Source of the DNA: Candolleomyces eurysporus
Lineage: Eukaryota; Basidiomycota; Agaricomycetes; Agaricales; Psathyrellaceae
Length of the DNA: 64,000 nucleotides
NCBI GenBank assembly: GCA_027579435.1
Contig: JANBPK010000809.1
Span: 336,736-400,735, forward strand
Direction of reading: 5' to 3'
The notes under the pieces are model-generated. The model was not told the DNA's origin. It was given only the letters and a program-made list of their open reading frames with translations, and ran no database searches. How positions within the stretch are numbered: the first letter of the stretch is position 1; each line of letters starts with the position of its first letter. A program made the translations under genes and the position numbers. Below, piece by piece: positions 1-10,366 of the stretch.

Positions 1-128
1 TGACGAGTACGACCGATCTGGCTTCATCTGAAAGTCCGAAGGAGGAAGGAGAAGGTGGGCATGTGAAGAAGGTGCAAAAAGGTCAGATCAATGCACTCGC
101 CAAGATGCTGTCTGCTTTGCGCCGCTAA
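1..128 (+). CDS. 3' end of an unidentified protein-coding gene
   Basis: An open frame enters from the left edge and ends at the TAA at 126-128. About 41 residues are visible. They are acidic and Ser/Thr-rich at first, then basic and probably helical, ending KMLSALRR. The tail is too short to assign a family. The frame is the only one of the three open across this stretch. Confidence 0.5.
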   Translation, partial: TSTTDLASSESPKEEGEGGHVKKVQKGQINALAKMLSALRR

Positions 129-631
129 AGGCTATAGTGCTGTTCATTGCACTTGACCGATGTATCTCGAGACGACGGACTCTTCCTCCCTCTTGTTGAG
201 CTGATCTCAAGTACTTCGTAGTTGGACAATCGTCGAATTTGTTGCGTGGTGCGGTTCAGGCAATTTGTGTCGCGCTGTATGATACTCTACTGGATGGTGC
301 GCATTCAACCTTTTATTCACGATAATTTCTCTTTTTGGTATCGGGCGTCTCTTTGGCGTTGGCGTTGACAGCGTCTGCATGATGGATCTCTCTCGTTTAA
401 TTCTTCTTTTCGCATTTCACATATTGTACAGTTTCCCCCGCAACCCAGTGTTGCCCATGCAGCTCATTGTTATCATCGCACACACACACACAAAACATAC
501 TCACTCCTTGCAATTTTTCCTCTTCTATATACAATCAATCCCTACTTCCGTAGTAGTTGTATTTAATATCCGATGTATAGCCCTCAATAGCAAAACAGCA
601 ATCAATTAGACATACGTTTCTCGACCGATAG
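129..631. other. Intergenic stretch between convergent gene ends
   Basis: This holds the 3' flanks of the left-edge gene and of the minus-strand cyclin. It is T-rich and contains a short CA microsatellite near 480-493. The small open frame here has no recognisable protein character. No promoter or RNA gene was seen. Confidence 0.4.
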
Positions 632-1662
632 TTATCTTCGATCGTGATTGGAGGACTGCGAGTTTTGGAGAGCTGCGAATGCCATGTTTTGCTCAATTGT
701 CGGTTTTTGATCTACGTCCGTAGCGCTTGTTCCAGGTTCCACCAGAATTGTAGAGGGTTCGGAAGTCGACCTCCTTGAGCGTGGGCTCAATACAGACTGG
801 ATGTCCGGGGAAGAAGGCGCAGATTGACCGCTGTCCATGTCGATATCGCTATCGGACGACGACAAGGGAGACTGGGCCCCAGCGATAAAATACTCCCCTC
901 CGCTGTGAGTGCGGACAAGGTTGATGTAGTACTGGTCCAGGAGTTCACGAGTGCACTAGCAGGGGGAGCAAGGATGTCTATGAGGACCAAATTGAAAAAG
1001 GAGGTAATTTTTGTGGTGGTTGGTTTACTGACCGTTAATCTCCAGTCAATCATATGGAGAAACTCCCGTTCGAGCAAGTTGAGTTCGGAGACGGATATTC
1101 CGCCTACCCGGGCGTAAAATTTGTTGGGACAAAAGGTGTCGCATAACCCCTTGCTTGAGACAGTAACGGATGTGATGATGAACCGATGACAAGTGAGGGA
1201 AGATAGCGTAAAGCGAGGCCGAAGCGCACAGATTTGGTCGATGTAGAAGAGGGTGAGAAGAAGACATGATTTCTGGATGAGAAGACGTCTGAGCATGAAA
1301 GGTTCCTGGCGGGTATGAGAAAGCAGAGAGTACCTCCACGTTCGTGAACCTGACGATACGCTGCAAGTAGTCGAGAACGCTGATCCCTGGCGCTGCTCTC
1401 GAATGAAACCGAGTGAGGCTTTCCCTAATACAGCAGATTAGACCGATAAAGACAGGATTGAAGGGGAGGCATACGGTGATAAGGGTATCTGGTCATTATG
1501 AGCCATGAGGCGCTCTAACATGTCAGCTACAATGAATGGGACTGGATCAGGGGTGGACTGAAGGAGAGAAAAGGAGAACATACCGACAAGGCGAATGAGA
1601 TGCTCTATCGGTACATCTTCAAGATTGGCCGGTAGCTCGACCCTAGGGCTGGAAGGTGCCAT
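632..1662 (-). CDS. PHO80/PCL-type cyclin
   Basis: This is a multi-exon cyclin of the Pho80 (PCL) family, which in fungi partners a Pho85-type CDK in phosphate and cell-cycle signalling. The ATG is at 1660-1662 (MAPSSPRVELP). Exon 1 holds the N-terminal helix (VPIEHLIRLVGM) and later exons read FHSRAAPGISVLDYLQRIVR, LLTLFYIDQICAL and FYARVGGISVSELNLLEREF, then HMIDWRLT. The string KFYARVGGIS...ELN is diagnostic of the family. After the last intron the frame continues as ELLDQYYINLVRTHSGG into an acidic, Ser-rich tail ending at the TTA at 632-634. The start faces that of RPL12 about 290 bases away, so the two probably share a bidirectional promoter. Exon edges are approximate. Confidence 0.85.
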
Positions 1663-1951
1663 GAATCCATTTCACGACGAGGCCGACGACAAAGCTCAAG
1701 CTTGTTCAACGACCTCCACCGTCTGACAGAAATCATGGAGAAACAGCCGGTCCGCGCATCTCCGCCAGCCCACCCGAGACGCCGCTGCACAACAAGCCCA
1801 AGCAGCCCAGACTGCCCCTTTTGATCCGGCACGGCATTGCACAACTGTACAGCTTGTCCAGTCGGAGCCCGAACCTTGTTTGCGCGCCTGTCCAGAATTG
1901 TGAGTTTGAAGCTGCTCGTCGCCGACCTACTCGCTGCCGGTATCCTCCACA
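1663..1951. promoter_or_regulatory. Shared divergent promoter of cyclin and RPL12
   Basis: The 289 bases between the cyclin ATG (minus strand) and the RPL12 ATG (plus strand) must hold both promoters and both 5' UTRs. A TATA box is not obvious on either strand. The role is inferred from the head-to-head layout only. Confidence 0.5.
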
Positions 1952-2610
1952 ATGGCCCCCAAATTCGTACGGTATCCTTTCGTTGCAGTCCAGAACCTTC
2001 TCTCACGTCTCCCAGGACCCTAATGAAGTCAAGATCATCTACCTCCGGGCCACCGGTGGTGAAGTCGGTGCCTCCTCTGCTCTTGCTCCCAAGATTGGTC
2101 CTCTTGGTCTCGTACGTGTGCTGGATCTCTGTTCAGGATTGGGATTTTGACGATCGGAATCACAGTCCCCCAAAAAGGTCGGTGAAGATATCGCCAAAGC
2201 TACCTCGCAATGGAAGGGTCTGCGGGTAACCGTCCAACTTACCATTCAAAACCGACAAGCCGCTGTCTCCGTTGTTCCCTCCGCATCATCACTGGTCATC
2301 AAGGCTCTCAAGGGTGCGTCTCAATGCGCTGCCAAATCACGAACGTCACCATTCATCTCTTTTTTTCACAGAGCCTCCTCGCGACCGCAAGAAGGAGAAG
2401 AACATCAAGCACTCCGGCAACATTCCTCTCGATGAGATCGTCGAAATTGCACGAACAATGAAGAACAAATCGCTGGCGAAGGAGCTGTCGGGAACCGTGA
2501 AGGAGATTCTGGGTACGGCACAGAGTGTTGGGTGCACTGTGAACGGCCAACCCCCACACGACATCATCGAAGGCATTGATTCTGGCGAGATCGAGGTTCC
2601 TGACCAGTAA
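1952..2610 (+). CDS. RPL12: 60S ribosomal protein L12 (uL11 family)
   Basis: This is cytosolic ribosomal protein L12, part of the GTPase-associated centre of the large subunit. Four exons can be set exactly: 1952-1966, 2016-2111, 2166-2313 and 2372-2610. They give 165 residues plus stop, the usual length for the family. The protein starts [20 protein letters not shown] and carries [15 protein letters not shown], typical of the N-terminal domain. It continues with [13 protein letters not shown] and a C-terminal RNA-binding domain ([19 protein letters not shown]), ending EIEVPDQ. All introns have GT...AG ends. A tiny first exon coding five residues is normal for fungal ribosomal protein genes. 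The end of the last exon is the left edge of a local segmental duplication seen again near 5625. Confidence 0.97.
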
Positions 2611-2793
2611 ATGTATTATTTCCGAGTGTCAATCCATTCTCTTCGCATCGCTCCCTGCACTCAGAACGGGTCTCTCACGAACACAGTTTTAAATAGAATC
2701 TGCCATCCCGCATTAGTTTCGTGAGAAGACCGCTCATTCAAGCAGAAGCGCTCGTAGTGAACGATGGGCTGCGGGTTGCCTTGAGCCTTTATC

Positions 2794-3657
2794 ATGCGGT
2801 TACTAAAGATCTCGCGATTCAACTACTCGCACTTTTGCGCCAGGAAACTCGCAAACTGCTCTCGATCGTTGAGCAACAAGCGGGCGTTGTCGACGGCCTT
2901 GTTTTCTGGTGGGCGCCAACCATTGTCCCGTGTGTTCCTCACCGGAATTGTCTGGGGAACGGGTTTCATCATCCCTAGTAAGCAGCACTANTTTTTCTTT
3001 CGGAAATATGTCTAATTCATGTTCAGTTGCTGGATTTTACCATTTCTCTGGCCTCAGAGGCGCCGTCGACACAGTGCAAGTGGTGGCTGCGGAAATCAAC
3101 CAAGCACAAGTCCTTGCACGTCGCGATGGGAAGCCCTCTCAATCACTCTCATTCTTGAGAGTAGCGGCCAAGACCTACGTCCAGGGGTATCCGTTTGCAC
3201 CCTTCCTCGTCGACAGGGCTTTCGATGCTGTTGATGCAGCCGTAGACGCTCACGGGAAAGAGGCAGCGGTAGTCATCGAAACCCTGAGCGCGAAAATGAA
3301 AGACATCGTAGAACAGCAAAAGACTGTTACCCTCCCGGCGGTGGTAGAAATAATCAAAGTCGTCCGGAGTGAAACAGAGAAGCTTCGTCAAGGAGCCTGG
3401 AAAGCTGCGAGTAATCCAGATCTTCATGAATCTGTTCGTAAAGTTGTCGGAAGTGCGGGTCAGGGTGCCGTCAAGATCGCTAAGAGCGCGGTGAGTGAAG
3501 TCGCTCATGGAATACCGTAAACTTGGCTGAGTTCCATCCCGTTTTGCAATGCCAGGGTAAAAGTATTGTCGATTACTTCACGGCAAAGGCATCAAACCAA
3601 CCTCAGGCACCATCAAGTGAATCTCAGGTCGTGGATGCCAAGGAGAAAGGAAGTTGA
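2794..3657 (+). CDS. Family protein A, with mitochondrial-type presequence
   Basis: I do not recognise the family. Exons 2794-2977, 3027-3490 and 3556-3657 give 249 residues. Residues 1-40 are basic, with hydroxylated residues and no acidic ones (MRLLKISRFNYSHF, then NKRALSTALF), like a mitochondrial targeting sequence. A hydrophobic segment follows (FLTGIVWGTGFIIP continuing into IAGFYHFSGLRGAV), a possible membrane anchor. The body is amphipathic and helical, with FVQGYPFAPFLVDRAFDAVD-like and AVDAH.KEAAVVIE motifs, vaguely like lipid-droplet or apolipoprotein-type helices, but that is only an impression. The tail is short and polar. The exon 2 length of 464 bases is identical in copies A, B and C, which supports the model. 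An N at 2991 lies in intron 1. Confidence 0.75.
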
Positions 3658-3856
3658 TTCGCCTTTGTCTGGTATTGAGATACGAAACAAGGGTTATCGA
3701 TTCGGTTTGTAACTTGTAACTTGTACATCTATGTTTGGAATTCCGAGTGGAGGCAGGCGAAGCCTGCCCTACTACACGAGTTTCGTGAGAAGAGATACGA
3801 CCCGAAATTAAATGGGTTGACTTGCCCCCAACCCCCATCTCTTTCAACTCTTGACT

Positions 3857-4589
3857 ATGTCGCAACTCAGGGGTGGGCGCCACCCCTTTGCCTCTGCCTT
3901 TCTCTCCGGCATTGTAGGGGGGGTTGGGATGGGGATCGGTTTCCTTTTGACCAGTGAGCAGCCTTCCTTCACAGCTCGAGCCACTATACCAAGTAACCCA
4001 TGTCTAGTGTTTGCATTTTACCACTTTTCTGGCCTCAGAGGCGCCGTCGACACAGCACAAGTGGTGGTAGCGGAAATTAAGCAAGCACAAGTCCTTGCAA
4101 CTCGTGATGAAAAACCCGCTCAAGCCCTCTCATTCTTGAGAATAGCGGCCAAGACATTCGTCCAGGGGTACCCGTTTGCGCCCTTCCTAGTCGACAGGGC
4201 TTTCGATGCTGTCGATGCAGCCGTAGACGCTCACGCGAAAGAGGCAGCAGTGGTCATCGAAAACCTCGGTGCCAAAATGAATGACATCGTGGAACGACAG
4301 GAAACCGTTAAGCTCCCGGCGGTGATGGAAATAGTCAAGGTCGTCCAGACAGAAACCGAGAAGCTTCATGAAGGAGCTTGGGAAGCCGCAAGTAACCCAG
4401 AGTTTCATGAATCCGTTCGTAAAGCTGTTGAAGGTGCAGGTCAAGACATCGTCAATTTCGCTGAGAACGCGGTGAGTGAAGTGGCTCATAGAATAGTATG
4501 TTCTTCAAGTTGGTTGAGCTTCTATCCCGGTTTGCCAGGGTAAAGGTATTGCTGGTTTCTTTGCTGGAATAGTACCAAACCAAGCATAG
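3857..4589 (+). CDS. Family protein B, without presequence
   Basis: Paralogue of protein A with exons 3857-3953, 4008-4471 and 4539-4589, giving 203 residues. The first exon starts MSQLRGGRHPFASAFLSG and lacks the basic presequence of A and C. The hydrophobic stretch (SGIVGGVGMGIGFLL) and the junction MFAFYHFSGLRGAV are kept. The helical body is close to A (YPFAPFLVDRAFDAVDAAVD). The C-terminus is only 17 codons (GKGIAGFFAGIVPNQA). Sibling pairs with and without the presequence suggest two cell locations for one fold. The start is the first ATG in the exon and is conserved in copy D. Confidence 0.75.
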
Positions 4590-4735
4590 GCACCTCTAGG
4601 TGAACCTCCGGTTGTTGTAGATAGAAACAGCGCTTTCAAGGAGAAACAAGGTTGATTTGCCTTTGCCTGCCTTTGAATACGAAATGAATACGAAACAAAG
4701 GATATCGATTCGGTTTTTAACTTATATTAACGCTC

Positions 4736-5534
4736 AACATTGTCGCGACCCTGTCGTATGAGGTTCACGGGTAGCGCGTTCGTAAAGCATGCAGCACCTT
4801 GATCCACTCACCTTTGACAATCGTTGGTTGCTTGCAGTAGATCAACCGCCTTCAGACACTTAATCCGGCGAGAAACCACGCAGCGGGCACTGATCCGCGA
4901 AATGTTGGCCAACGCCTACACGACGTCATCGAGGCCAACAAGTTAGCGTCACGTAGCGGAGGAGAAGAGAGAGAACTCCCGAAGAGGAGGGTCTCATCAG
5001 ATATGTCGGGAGTTCATCAAATCGAGTAGATAAAAATGAAATGAAAGAGATTTGAGAATAGACATAGTGGAAAAGAGTGGGAGAGAGATATCTTGGAAAC
5101 TAGGGATGACACAGTTGTCAATCCTGGTTTCCAAGGGTAGTGGCGGTCTTCGGCGTTAGCTCGGGAGCCCGCCCCGAGCGGTGAGTCGGGAAACCCACAA
5201 TCCCGCTAGTAACCATCCAGCAGGCCAGGGAGAGAGATCTAGGCACCAGCATCGAATACTCTCCATCCTGAGGGGAAATAAATTATTTTACTCACTGAGC
5301 CGAAGAGCGGAGCGCGCAGGCAAGTACACGGAGAAGGGAAGACCCAACGAAGCTGGGATCCGCGACCTACCCACACACTGGCGGAGGGAGGGCGGGAAAA
5401 AGAAGTCGCTAAATTGCGCTAAGCGGGCGAGTATATGCTGTCGTTCTGGTGGTAGAACGGGAGCAAGGAGCGAGGGGATTTAGGCTCAGGCGCGCGGGCG
5501 CTTAGGGAGAGGGCGCGTACACAAGCGCAAACAT
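4736..5534. mobile_element. Solo LTR with 5-base target duplication
   Basis: The segment 4741-5529 begins TGTCGCGACC and ends GCGCA, with the TG...CA ends of an LTR, and is about 789 bases long. The five bases before it (4736-4740) are AACAT and the five after it (5530-5534) are also AACAT, a perfect target-site duplication. No integrase or reverse transcriptase frame is present, so a solo LTR left by recombination fits best. The interior has a potential polyadenylation region (AATAAATTATTT near 5276) and a strong hairpin at 5093-5139. The element lies between the two copies of the duplicated block. Confidence 0.75.
5093..5139. repeat. Imperfect inverted repeat inside the solo LTR
   Basis: CTTGGAAACTAGGGATGACA is followed after a few bases by TGTCAATCCTGGTTTCCAAG. 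The arms pair at about 17 of 20 positions. It could form a stem-loop in the LTR transcript. Confidence 0.6.
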
Positions 5535-5624
5535 GCGCGCATCATCTGACCGCTTCCAGAGTTGTGCTAACTTGTCATACGATTCGCCGGTCCGTACGCT
5601 ACGCTTTACTCTAACTAATCTACG

Positions 5625-5665
5625 CATTGAATCCGCCGAGATTGAGGTTTCCGACCATTACTTCC
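5625..5665 (+). pseudogene. Fragment of RPL12 last-exon tail
   Basis: The sequence from about 5625 (GCATTGAATCCGCCGAGATT) matches the last codons of RPL12 at about 2574-2600 (GCATTGATTCTGGCGAGATC). The match continues past the stop into the shared 3' flank (TTCCGAGTGTCA, then CCATCCCGC..TTAGTTTCGTG). It is a non-coding remnant carried along when the downstream pair of family genes was duplicated. Confidence 0.8.
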
Positions 5666-5824
5666 GAGTGTCATTCTCTCTGCATCGTTTTCTGCACTCA
5701 GACGAGCACGATTTTAATATAAAGCCTGCCATCCCGCGTTTAGTTTCGTGGGAAGACCTCTTGTCGAGGCAGATTCGCTAGGCTCGTAAGTTAATTGAAC
5801 AATGAATTGCCTCAAGCCTTTCTC

Positions 5825-6888
5825 ATGCTGAATATCTCGCAATTCAACTGCTCACATTTCCTGGCCAGGAAGCTCGCAAACTGCTCTCGATCGTTGAACA
5901 ACAAGCGGGCGTTGTCGACAACCTTATTTTTCGAAGGGCNGCCGACCAGTGTCCTCTGTATTCCTCACCGGAATTGTCTTGGGAACGGGTTTCATCGTCC
6001 CTAGTGAGCAGCACTACTTTTCCTCTGGAGCTATATTTAATCCACGTTCAGTTGCTGGATTTTATCATTTCTCTGGCCTCAGAGGCGCCGTCAGCACAGT
6101 GCGAGTGGTGGGAGCGGAAATTGAACAAGCACAAGCCCTTATACATCGCGATGGAACGCCCTCTCAATCCCTCTCAATCTTGAGAGTAGCAGCCAGAACC
6201 TTTGTCCAGGGGTATCCGCTTGCGCCCTTCCTAGTCGACAAGGCCTTTGACGCTGTTGATGCCGCCGTAGACGCTCACGCAAAAGAGGCAGCAGTGGTCA
6301 TCGACAAACTCGGTGCGAAAATGAATGTCATTGTGGAACAACAGGAAACCGTTACGCTCCCGGCGGTGGTGGAAATAGTCAAGGTCGTCCAGACAGAAAC
6401 CGAGAAGCTTCATGAAGGAGCCTGGGAAGGCGAGAGAAATCCAGAGCTTCATGAAACTGTGCTTAAAGCTTTTGAAGGTGCAGGTCAGGATATCGCCAAG
6501 TTCGCTGAGAACGCGGTGAGTGAATGGCTCGGAGGATAGCTATAGCATGTTTTTGGCTGAGCCATCCCTTTGCCAGGGTAAAAGCATTGCTAGTCTCTTC
6601 GCGGGAAATGCGCCCGACCAAGCCCAAGCACCTTCAGGTGAACCTCAGGACATTAAGAATCATGAACCTGAGGACGTCACCAATAACGACCTTCAGGACG
6701 TTATGGGTCACGAACCTCAGGAAGTTACCAATAATGGGCCTCAAGACCTTATGGAGAGTGAGCCACAGGACGCTATGGATGCTGAACCTCATGTCATTGT
6801 GGACGATGAACCTCAAGCGATTCAAGTAGTTGACGAACCTCAGGCCGTTGTGGATGGAGATAGCGCTGTCAAAGAGAACGAAGGCTAA
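5825..6888 (+). CDS. Family protein C, presequence type with Glu-Pro-Gln repeat tail
   Basis: Paralogue of A. Exons 5825-6003, 6052-6515 and 6577-6888 give 317 residues once the N at 5940 is removed; with the N kept, exon 1 is out of frame. The presequence is conserved (MLNISQFNCSHFLARKLANC, NKRALSTTLF), as are the hydrophobic segment (FLTGIVLGTGFIVP) and the helical body (YPLAPFLVDKAFDAVDAAVD). The third exon is three times longer than in A. It encodes about seven degenerate repeats of roughly ten residues around E/D-P-Q-(D/E) (GEPQDI, HEPQEV, NGPQDL, SEPQDA, DEPQAI), giving a very acidic tail. No other copy has this expansion. Confidence 0.75.
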
Positions 6889-7127
6889 CCTGCCTTTGCC
6901 TGCTCTTGAGATACGAAACAAGGAATATTTATTCAGTTTGTAACTTGTGCTTTCTATATGACTTTTGGAATTCACTGCAGAGGACAGTCGGAGCCTGCCA
7001 TACGGCCATACCACAAAGTTGGTTGCGTGAGAAGAGATGACGTCGAAGCGGCGCTGGAAGCGCCCGTACGCCAGGAGGGCAATTAAATGGGTTGCTCCCA
7101 AACTCCCATCTCTTACAACTCCTGACT

Positions 7128-7615
7128 ATGTCGCAACTCAAGGGTATGCGTCACCCCCTTGTTTCTTCTCTTCTCTCCGGAATTGTCTGGGGGATTGGTT
7201 TCATTATGACTAGTGAGCAGCATTCCTGTACTACAGCTCGGGCCATGCTAAGTAGATTGTAAATACATTTCTAGTTTTTGCATTTTACCACTTCTCTGGG
7301 CTCAGAGGTGCCGTCGCCCAAGTATGGGGTACCCTAGAGGAAATCAGACCAGCAGGAGAAGCTGCCTTCTCATTCTTGAAAGTGGCAGGCAAGGGATATT
7401 CGTTTGCATCCAACCTGGTCGACAAAGGTGCCAGTGCTATGACGCCGGCTAAGGGTGCAAGTGAGGAAGTTCGGAAGGCGAGTGAAGCAATCTATGCAAG
7501 TGACTATGTCCCGGCTAGACTTCTACTTCGTTACAGGGTAAAACTGTGGCTGATTTTTTCACGGGGAAGGTGTGGCCCAACCAGACCTGAACACCCCCAG
7601 GTCAACATAATATAG
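7128..7615 (+). CDS. Family protein D, shortened copy without presequence
   Basis: Paralogue of B. Exon 1 is 7128-7212 (MSQLKGMRHPLVSSLLSG, then GIVWGIGFIMT) and exon 2 starts at 7275 (FAFYHFSGLRGAVAQVWG). About 200 bases of the central helical region are missing: after FLKVAGKGYSFASNLVDKG the sequence jumps to the end of the exon. The GCG|GTGAGT donor of the other copies has become GCGAGTGAA, so the usual second intron cannot be removed at that place. The frame instead reads through to the TAG at 7613-7615. It may be a functional short form or a decaying copy; its flanks match those of B. Confidence 0.5.
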
Positions 7616-7934
7616 GTGGATGATGAGAGAATTCGGAGTGTCAAGGATATGGATACGAAGGTCAAATTGCTATTGCCTGCTCGATCAAGTCGAGTTGCGA
7701 AACAAGGAATATGAATGTCGATTCGGTTGTATGTAGCTTGTACTCTCTTGTACTTATATATGGCATTTGGAGCTAGTCTTTCGAACTTTTCTAACCTGGT
7801 GGGGTTGGCCGCAAAGAGGGCGAGGTCTGAGATGCGTATGGTCCTTCATTGAGAAAGAAACGAAACATCAGAATCATGCTGTTCCCGAGACCGTGCCTAC
7901 TATACATACCCCGTTTCATAATAGGATTACCGGC

Positions 7935-10287
7935 TCACTGCGAGGAACTGTGGGACCCAAGCCATATTCGACCTGGAATCCCAAAGATGCCTCCACGCCG
8001 CGATGCCTCTTCCAGTACGTCCATCTTGATGTCTGCTCCGACAGCTCCCCGTACCTCCACGGAGATCCCGCGCTGTTTAGCCTCGTCGAAAGAGATGGCT
8101 ATTTCTACAAGTCCAGTAATCGGAGGTCGCTCCGGAGAGGTCATAATGATCTTGGGCCGTTGAGGTTCTGCCACAGAGAGTGGGTCGAATGAAACCACTT
8201 GGTTGGGCAGGTAGATGTTCACTGGCAATATCTGGGGTGTGTATGTGCCTAAAAGCGAGGCTCAGTATTCAATATCCCAGAAAGGAAAGCTCGCGTAGCT
8301 ACCTGAGAGAATAGACTGCAGTTCAGCTTCTGATTTTCCACCAGCGTCAACAGGTAGTTCCTCTGAAACAACAGCTTCTTCTGGTTTCCACGAGCAACCG
8401 AGAAGTGTTTCGTTTAGCCAGCACTGTTCGCGGACAATCTGAGAGGGAAGTCAGGAATGATACAACGAATCGTGCTATCCAATTGCACTTACTTCCAAAA
8501 TCCCCCAAACTTCTCGCAAATTTTGGACCGGAACGCGCTCCAGCCTGAAGCCCGGTTCGTTAGGCGAAGTCAACCGAAGCTTCAGCGGAGGATAGGGTAG
8601 AGTAGGAGATGTCTAGACGAGATTGTAAGCCAAACACTACGGGAACAGTGACGAAGATGACATACATATAATGCAGTGTAATACTCTGACGTTTTCCCAT
8701 CCGAGTTGAGCTACGGAGGGTTGAGAGATTGAGGACGCGGAAGGGGGCGAGTAACTCACCAACAAGTCTACCCAACTTTCGCTGTCGAAGGAACCCAAGT
8801 GGCCCAGCGCAGCTGGAGATGGTTCAAGACTGAAGGGATTGATAACTGTTTCGATTTCCTTCATTCTGCTCTGGCCCATGACAATTCCAGTCGTTTTCCC
8901 GTTGTTCGTAAAATCCAAGACCCATTCGTACATCGGAGTTCCTGGTGTGGCGAGCAATTGAGTGTCGGTGAGCTGAGGGAATGTGTAGTCGAGCCCTGGC
9001 CCAGACGTAACAAGAGGGAACATGGGCCTGACAAAGGTGGAAATGGACATCGGAAGGGTTGGCATAGGACTGGGCGATTGAACGAGAAGTAGTGTTCCGA
9101 TCGTCGCGCCGTCTGTTGAGTTGGACAGCGCCTGACGGATTTGCTTCAGGGGAATGTCGATTGGGAAAGGATTGTCGCTATGGTTTTCCTCCGACTTGTT
9201 TCGAAGGAGAGAGAGGTAGGCTTTGGGCGAGAGATAAACCAAGAACGATTGCGATGGCGAAAGAAGGTAGGGCAGAGGAAGGGCATGAGACCGGTGCAGA
9301 AAGATGTCGAGAGCAGCATCTTTCTGCGATGATGATCTGTCGGTGAATGTAAATATTGAAGGAAATGAAAATAAGACAACGCAAACACGAACGATGCAAT
9401 AGCTGCAGCTTCCCTCTGAGCAAACGCTTCTAGTGCTGGGTAGATCTCATCCAATCCAATGAACCACTGCAACCCCCCGTCATTCGGCCTATCAGCCAGA
9501 CGATCCACCATTACAAGGTATTGCAGCTGTAACAAGATATTTTTGCCCATCTGGGATGCCTTTGGAGGGTCACGAATGTCGTTCTTGCGCTGTGCTTCAG
9601 TTAAGAATGCTTGAATGGTGCGTTGCAGGAAATCGTCCAACGTCAGAGAACCAAGAGCCTTGGCCGAAGAGCCAGATGCCTGGCTTGTAATGGCGTACGA
9701 GATTTTGACTCTAGACACGGTAACGTATGGTCGAAGTGGGTCGGCTCGGTTGAACTTGAAGTCGATGTCCAGAACGAGAACCTTGCCCCCCGAGGTTATC
9801 GTCGTTACGTCCATCTCCTTGTTGTCGTCGTAGGTTTCCAGCCCTGCCAATTTGCACCATTCCACGATACGCGACACACACCAGTCGGGGGTTTGTTCAG
9901 GAATGAGAGGAATGCTCTCGCCATAGCTCACTCCAGCGCGTTCGCGAAGAGCTGAAATGATATGTCGACTTTGGTGTTCGGACTACTAGAGACATTCATC
10001 AGTTTCACAAGTATGGGGTGCTCTGAAGAGCTGACCGTGTACAGTGCTTGGGATGTGCTGGAGTTTTGACGCAGCAGAGAAATGAGCTTTTCATTTGTCC
10101 AGTCGATAGAGGAATATACGGAGAGGGAATCGGAAAGATGATTTGTCGCGTCAATGAGATCGTTCAGTGTACCGCACAAAGCGTTTCCTTTTGACGCGAA
10201 GGGGTGAACAACGTCGCTAGGCAGTGCATTGTATTCTTGAAATCTACTGAGGGATGAGTCGAGAGTGTCCGGTGGTGGTTGTTGCAT
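7935..10287 (-). CDS. MED1: Mediator complex subunit 1 (Med1)
   Basis: Predicted nuclear Mediator subunit linking activators to RNA polymerase II. The start chosen is the ATG at 10285-10287 (MQQPPPDTLDSSLSRF); the frame extends further only through a GTG. The N-terminal half has helices (LNDLIDATNHLSDSLSVYSS) and the Med1 core: WCVSRIVEWCKLAGLETYDD, VLVLDIDFKFNRADP, SLTLDDFLQRTIQAFL. Later exons read MVYLSPKAYLSLL, PFPIDIPLKQIRQALS, YEWVLDFTNNGKTTGIVMGQ, SRMKEIETVINPF and ESWVDLL. The end reads MTSPERPPITGLVEIAISFD and RRGGIFGIPGRIW, strongly like basidiomycete Med1 C-termini. The frame ends at the TCA at 7935-7937. Its start is about 80 bases from the end of the upstream MscS gene on the same strand. 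Exon borders are approximate. Confidence 0.78.
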
Positions 10288-10366
10288 GTTGAGCCTCTGT
10301 CTAATCACAGCCACAGCATCTACTGATTCAATTCAAAATCTAAATCTAAGGTCCATGCTTATTCTA

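Noticed and set aside
2794..3490. Assignment of the presequence family to perilipins or rubber-particle (REF/SRPP) proteins
   Set aside because: The resemblance is only in amphipathic helix style; no diagnostic motif of either family was seen.
9146..9346. Several plus-strand frames over the Med1 gene
   Set aside because: They lie opposite a well supported multi-exon gene and show no family features.
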